From contig JBMOQX010000043.1 in the NCBI GenBank assembly GCA_049322755.1, positions 1 to 64,000 on the forward strand: a stretch of DNA of 64,000 nucleotides, in the 5' to 3' direction. The notes under the pieces are model-generated. The model saw nothing but the letters and a program-made list of their open reading frames with translations, was not told the origin of the DNA and did no database searches. Each line of letters starts with the position of its first letter. Position 1 is the first letter of the stretch. The translations under genes and the position numbers were made by a program. This DNA is from DATIUV01 sp049322755 (lineage in GTDB: Bacteria; Pseudomonadota; Gammaproteobacteria; Burkholderiales; UBA6910). This document shows positions 60,677 to 64,000 of the stretch, piece by piece.

Positions 60677-62788
60677 TCAGCCCTTGGGGCGGGTGATGCG
60701 CACCACTTCCGGGATGCGGCGCAGGCTGCGCATGACCGTGGCCAGGTGCAGGCGGTTTTTCACCTGCAGAGTGAAGTTCATGGCGATGTAGGCGCCCTCG
60801 CCGTCCATGCTGACGTTCTCGATATTGGAGCCGGCCTCGGCAATCTCCGCCGCCACCTTGGCCAGCACGCCGCGCTGGTTCGCCACCACCATCTTGATGG
60901 ACACGCCGAAGGTCTTGGCGATGTTCGGGTCCCACTGCACGTCCAGCCACTTGTCGGGGTCGGCGCGGGTCTTGCCGATCATCGGGCAGTCGTGGGTGTG
61001 GATCACCAGACCCTGGCCCTTTTTGATCAGGCCGACGATGGGATCCCCGGGAATCGGGCGGCAGCATTTCGCGTACTGCACCGCCATGCCCTCGGTGCCG
61101 AGAATGGTGATCGCCCCCGCCCCCGCCGCCTCGCCGCCGTGGGCGTCGGTGCCGGTGCCCACCAGCATGCGCGCCACCACCACCGCGAGCCGCTTGCCGA
61201 GTCCGATGTCGGCCAGCACTTCCTGGCGGGTCTTGGCGCCGGAATCGCGCATGAGCCGATCCCACGGCTCGTCGCCGACGTCCTCGAAGCGGGTGTTGAG
61301 CAGCGACAGCGCCTGCGCCAGCAGCCGCTGGCCCAGCTCCGCCGACTCGTCGAACTGCATGGTGCGCAGGAAATGGCGGATCTCGAAGCGCGCCTTGCTG
61401 GTGACCACGTAGTTGAGCCAGGACGGATTGGGCTTGGCGTGGCTGGCGGTGATGATCTCCACCTGGTCGCCGTTCTTGAGCTCGGTCCTGAGCGGCATCA
61501 GCTCGTAGTTGATCTTGGCGGCGACGCAGCGGTTGCCGATGTCCGTGTGCACCGCGTAGGCGAAGTCCACCGCCGTGGCGCCGCGCGGCAGCGCCAGGAT
61601 CTTGCCCTTGGGGGTGAACACGTAGACCTCGTCCGGGAACAGGTCCACCTTGAGGTGCTCGAGGAACTCCACCGAATCGCGCGATTCCGACAGCGACTCC
61701 AGCAGGCTCTGCAGCCAGCGGTGGGTCTTCTGGTGCAGCTCGTTGAACTCGGTGTCGGAGGTCTTGTACAACCAGTGCGAAGCGACGCCGCTCTCGGCGA
61801 TGCGGTGCATCTGGGCGGTGCGGATCTGGATCTCGATCGGCGTGCCCACCGGGCTGATGACCGTCGTGTGCAGCGACTGGTAGCCGTTGGCCTTGGGAAT
61901 GGCGATGTAATCCTTGAACTTGCCGGGGATCGGCTTGTACAGGCCGTGCAGCACGCCCAGCGCCAGATAACAGGTGGGCAGGTCCTTGACGATCACGCGG
62001 TAGCCGAGGATGTCCAGCACCTGCGAGAAGGATAGCGATTTCTCCTGCATCTTGCGGTAGATGCTGAACAGGTGCTTCTCGCGGCCGTAGACCTCGGCTT
62101 CGAGCCCCGATTCCTTGAGGCGCTGCTCGATGGTGCCCTGGATCTTGCCCACCGCCTCGCGGCGGTTGCCGCGGGCGGATTTCACCGCCTTGGCCAGCAC
62201 CCGGTAGCGCGTCGGATAGAGATGGCGGAAGGCGAGGTCCTGCAGCTCCTGGTAGACCGCGTTCAGCCCCAGGCGGTTGGCGATCGGCGCGTAGATCTCG
62301 TTGGTTTCGCGGGCGATGCGGCGGCGCTTCTCGGGCGCCATCACCTTCAGCGTGCGCATGTTGTGCAGGCGGTCGGCGAGCTTGATCAGGATTACGCGCA
62401 CGTCGCGCGAGACCGCCAGCAGCATCTTGCGGAAGTTCTCGGCCTGGGCCTCCTCGGCGCTCTGGAACTGGATGCGGTCGAGCTTGGAGACGCCGTCCAC
62501 CAGCTCCGCCACCGGCGCGCCGAAGATGGAGGCGATCTCGGCCTTGGTGACCTTGGTGTCCTCCATCACGTCGTGGAGGAGCGCGGCGGTGAGCGCCTGC
62601 GGATCCAGGCGCATCTGCGCCAGGATCTGGGTCACCGCCAGCGGGTGCGAAATATAGGGATCGCCGGACTTGCGGAACTGCCCGTGATGGGCGGCCTTGC
62701 TGAAGTGATACGCGGATTCAAGCTGAACGACATCCTCCGACTTCAGATAGTCGGATAGCTCCTTGAACAGCAGCTCCGCTTCGGACAT
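60677..62788 (-). CDS. spoT: Bifunctional (p)ppGpp synthetase/hydrolase SpoT
   Basis: 703 aa. Hydrolase HD domain: HFSKAAHHGQFRKSGDPYIS and LLHDVMEDTKVTKAEIA, with active HD. Synthetase: LGYRVIVKDLPTCYLALG, PGKFKDYIAIPKANGYQSLH. TGS domain VYVFTPKGKILALPRGATAV, and a C-terminal ACT domain near residues 625-700 (VANQRGVLAKVAAEIAEAGS). Both active sites look intact. Part of the conserved yicC-gmk-rpoZ-spoT block. Confidence 0.95.
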   Translation of the reverse strand: MSEAELLFKELSDYLKSEDVVQLESAYHFSKAAHHGQFRKSGDPYISHPLAVTQILAQMRLDPQALTAALLHDVMEDTKVTKAEIASIFGAPVAELVDGVSKLDRIQFQSAEEAQAENFRKMLLAVSRDVRVILIKLADRLHNMRTLKVMAPEKRRRIARETNEIYAPIANRLGLNAVYQELQDLAFRHLYPTRYRVLAKAVKSARGNRREAVGKIQGTIEQRLKESGLEAEVYGREKHLFSIYRKMQEKSLSFSQVLDILGYRVIVKDLPTCYLALGVLHGLYKPIPGKFKDYIAIPKANGYQSLHTTVISPVGTPIEIQIRTAQMHRIAESGVASHWLYKTSDTEFNELHQKTHRWLQSLLESLSESRDSVEFLEHLKVDLFPDEVYVFTPKGKILALPRGATAVDFAYAVHTDIGNRCVAAKINYELMPLRTELKNGDQVEIITASHAKPNPSWLNYVVTSKARFEIRHFLRTMQFDESAELGQRLLAQALSLLNTRFEDVGDEPWDRLMRDSGAKTRQEVLADIGLGKRLAVVVARMLVGTGTDAHGGEAAGAGAITILGTEGMAVQYAKCCRPIPGDPIVGLIKKGQGLVIHTHDCPMIGKTRADPDKWLDVQWDPNIAKTFGVSIKMVVANQRGVLAKVAAEIAEAGSNIENVSMDGEGAYIAMNFTLQVKNRLHLATVMRSLRRIPEVVRITRPKG

Positions 62789-62791
62789 TTG

Positions 62792-62856
62792 GGCGTTCAG
62801 CGCGCGGTAACCGCATATACCCCAGGGCCTTGACGGCCCAGACCGCGCTGAACGCC
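62792..62856. repeat. 13-bp perfect inverted repeat between rpoZ and spoT
   Basis: GGCGTTCAGCGCG (62792-62804) and CGCGCTGAACGCC (62844-62856) flank a 39-nt spacer. Without a T-run it is not a typical terminator; a long stem could tune spoT expression relative to rpoZ. Confidence 0.6.
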
Positions 62857-62870
62857 AGGTGCAGCGCGGT

Positions 62871-63077
62871 CTAGGCCTGGCCCCGGTTGAGCACCTCGAG
62901 CCCCACCTTGCCGGCGGCGATTTCGCGCAGGGCGATCACCGTCGGCTTGTCTTTCACGCCTTCCAGCAGCGGCGCACTGCCGTGCGCAATCTGCCGGGCG
63001 CGATAGGTGGCGGCCAGGGTCAGCTCAAACCGGTTGGGGATGTGCGGCAAGCAGTCGTCAACTGTAATTCGTGCCAT
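62871..63077 (-). CDS. rpoZ: RNA polymerase omega subunit
   Basis: 68 aa. Start ARITVDDCLPHIPNRFELTL, then AATYRARQIAHGSAPLLEG and KPTVIALREIAAGKVGLE match the omega fold with its conserved MARVTVEDC-type start. It assists RNA polymerase assembly. Between gmk and spoT as in most proteobacteria. Confidence 0.95.
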   Translation of the reverse strand: MARITVDDCLPHIPNRFELTLAATYRARQIAHGSAPLLEGVKDKPTVIALREIAAGKVGLEVLNRGQA

Positions 63078-63104
63078 GGATGCGTGTCTTCAAAGACCGG
63101 AAAA

Positions 63105-63716
63105 TTAGACCGTGAGCGTTGCGACCAGTGCGCTGTGGCGGCGAAGCTGCTTGGCGAGACGAACGCGTTCCGCCTGTATCACCGCCCCGAGCTCCCGCAG
63201 CGCAATATCGAACTCCTTGTTAATAATAACATAATCGAACTCGCCGACGCGGCGTATCTCGTCCTTGGCCGCCGTCAGGCGCCGGGCGATCACTTCCGGG
63301 CTGTCCTTCCCCCGCCCCTCGAGCCGCTCCCTGAGGGCTTCCAGAGACGGCGGCAGCACGAAAATCCCCACCGCTTCGGGTATCAGGCGGCGCACCTGGG
63401 CCGCGCCCTGGCAGTCGATCTCCAGCAGCACGTCGTCACCCGCCTCCAGGCGCTCCCGCACCCAGGCGTGGCCCGTGCCGTAAAGGTTGCCGTAGACCTC
63501 GGCGCTCTCCAGAAACTCGCCGCGCTCCAGCATGGCCTCGAAGGTGGCGCGGTCGACGAAGTGGTAGTCGCGGCCGTCCACCTCGCCCGGCCGCGGTGCC
63601 CGGGTGGTGTAGGAAACGGAAAGGCGCACCAGCGGGTCGCGCTCCAGCAGCGCCGCCACCAGCGACGTCTTGCCGGCGCCGGAGGGCGCCGTGACGATGA
63701 ACAGCGTTCCGGTCAC
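63105..63716 (-). CDS. gmk: Guanylate kinase
   Basis: 203 aa. P-loop FIVTAPSGAGKTSLVAALLE near residue 5, GMP-binding SVSYTTRAPRPGEVDGRDYH, and ILPPSLEALRERLEGRGKD-like lid region. It phosphorylates GMP to GDP. ATG 63716 overlaps the yicC stop as ATGA. Confidence 0.96.
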   Translation of the reverse strand: MTGTLFIVTAPSGAGKTSLVAALLERDPLVRLSVSYTTRAPRPGEVDGRDYHFVDRATFEAMLERGEFLESAEVYGNLYGTGHAWVRERLEAGDDVLLEIDCQGAAQVRRLIPEAVGIFVLPPSLEALRERLEGRGKDSPEVIARRLTAAKDEIRRVGEFDYVIINKEFDIALRELGAVIQAERVRLAKQLRRHSALVATLTV

Positions 63717-64000
63717 TCGATGTTCTGGATCTGTTCGCGCATCTGCTCGATCAGCACCTTGAGTTCCATCGAGGTGCGCGAGACTTCGGCGTCCACCGAC
63801 TTCGATCCCAGCGTGTTGGCTTCCCGGTTCAGCTCCTGCATCAGGAAGTCCAGCCGCTTGCCGGCGGGCCCGCTGCCGCCCAGGACCCGGCGCACCTCCT
63901 GGAGATGGGTTGCCAGGCGCGACAGCTCCTCGTCGACGTCGATCTTGCTGGCGAACAGCGTGAACTCCTGGCGCACGCGCTCGTCCTCGGTGCTCACCAT
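63713..64000 (-). CDS. yicC: YicC-family endoribonuclease, C-terminal part
   Basis: The gene runs off the right end; the visible part is 95 residues, ending at 63713. VSTEDERVRQEFTLFASKID, then DEELSRLATHLQEVRRVL and FLMQELNREANTLGSKSVDA are the YicC C-terminal signature. The apparent ATG near 63998 is an internal Met, not the start. YicC proteins are RNases acting on small RNAs, and the gene commonly precedes gmk. Confidence 0.93.
   Translation of the reverse strand: MVSTEDERVRQEFTLFASKIDVDEELSRLATHLQEVRRVLGGSGPAGKRLDFLMQELNREANTLGSKSVDAEVSRTSMELKVLIEQMREQIQNIE

Overview
High-GC proteobacterial chromosome segment, most likely from a betaproteobacterium (Burkholderiales or Nitrosomonadales-like). 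This rests on gene content: cpoB-queE-queC, a tctC/Bug solute receptor, a glrK-qseG-glrR operon, a yicC-gmk-rpoZ-spoT block, and an MtrA/MtrB porin-cytochrome pair. No 16S or other decisive phylogenetic marker is present, so the taxonomy is inference.

Left host part (1-3225): the C-terminus of the Tol-Pal protein CpoB, the 7-deazaguanine genes queE and queC, a YeeE/YedE sulfur transporter, and an intact tRNA-Lys(TTT). The tRNA is the integration site of a ~19.8 kb mobile element (3226-23046), bounded by an exact 50-bp direct repeat of the tRNA 3' half.

The island has two parts. A visibly more AT-rich cargo part (about 3.6-15.1 kb) encodes a secreted staphylococcal-nuclease-like protein, a coupled protein with a possible HEPN motif and a C-terminal helix-hairpin-helix, small secreted proteins, a 1516-aa SF1 helicase fused to a Vsr-like nuclease, and a convergent 589-aa protein with a nuclease-like core and SEC-C tail. 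The last two are a candidate defence module. A GC-rich replication/integration part (15.3-22.9 kb) reads mostly leftward: tyrosine integrase, three unknown genes, then a chain of genes joined by ATGA overlaps: AlpA, a 53-aa ORF, a Toprim-helicase, a Cys-motif protein, SSB, a 100-aa ORF, then a virion-like protein. A helically phased array of GTTGC pentamers in this chain looks like an origin or protein-binding array. Overall it resembles a P4-like phage satellite or related integrative element.

Right host part (23047-64000): TctC receptor, luciferase-like monooxygenase and divergent MarR regulator; a D-threonine-aldolase-like gene and nadE; collapsed glnK and amtB relics; parE-parC; a few unknown genes; a MarR-family gene beside a complete ectoine/hydroxyectoine cluster (ectABCD) and its importer (ehuBCDA); mtrB-mtrA; an endonuclease/phosphatase and a phospholipase D-TVP38 fusion; Sel1 protein, DUF456 and TRIC membrane proteins; a LysM relic; a glycine-zipper/CsbD stress pair; glrK-qseG-glrR; two tandem tartrate/isopropylmalate-type dehydrogenases; two small lipoproteins; and spoT, rpoZ, gmk and the end of yicC. 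Between glrR and the CsbD gene there is a textbook sigma-54 promoter with two upstream GlrR-like palindromes, suggesting that the neighbouring two-component system controls the CsbD/glycine-zipper genes.

No rRNA, CRISPR array or insertion sequence was seen.
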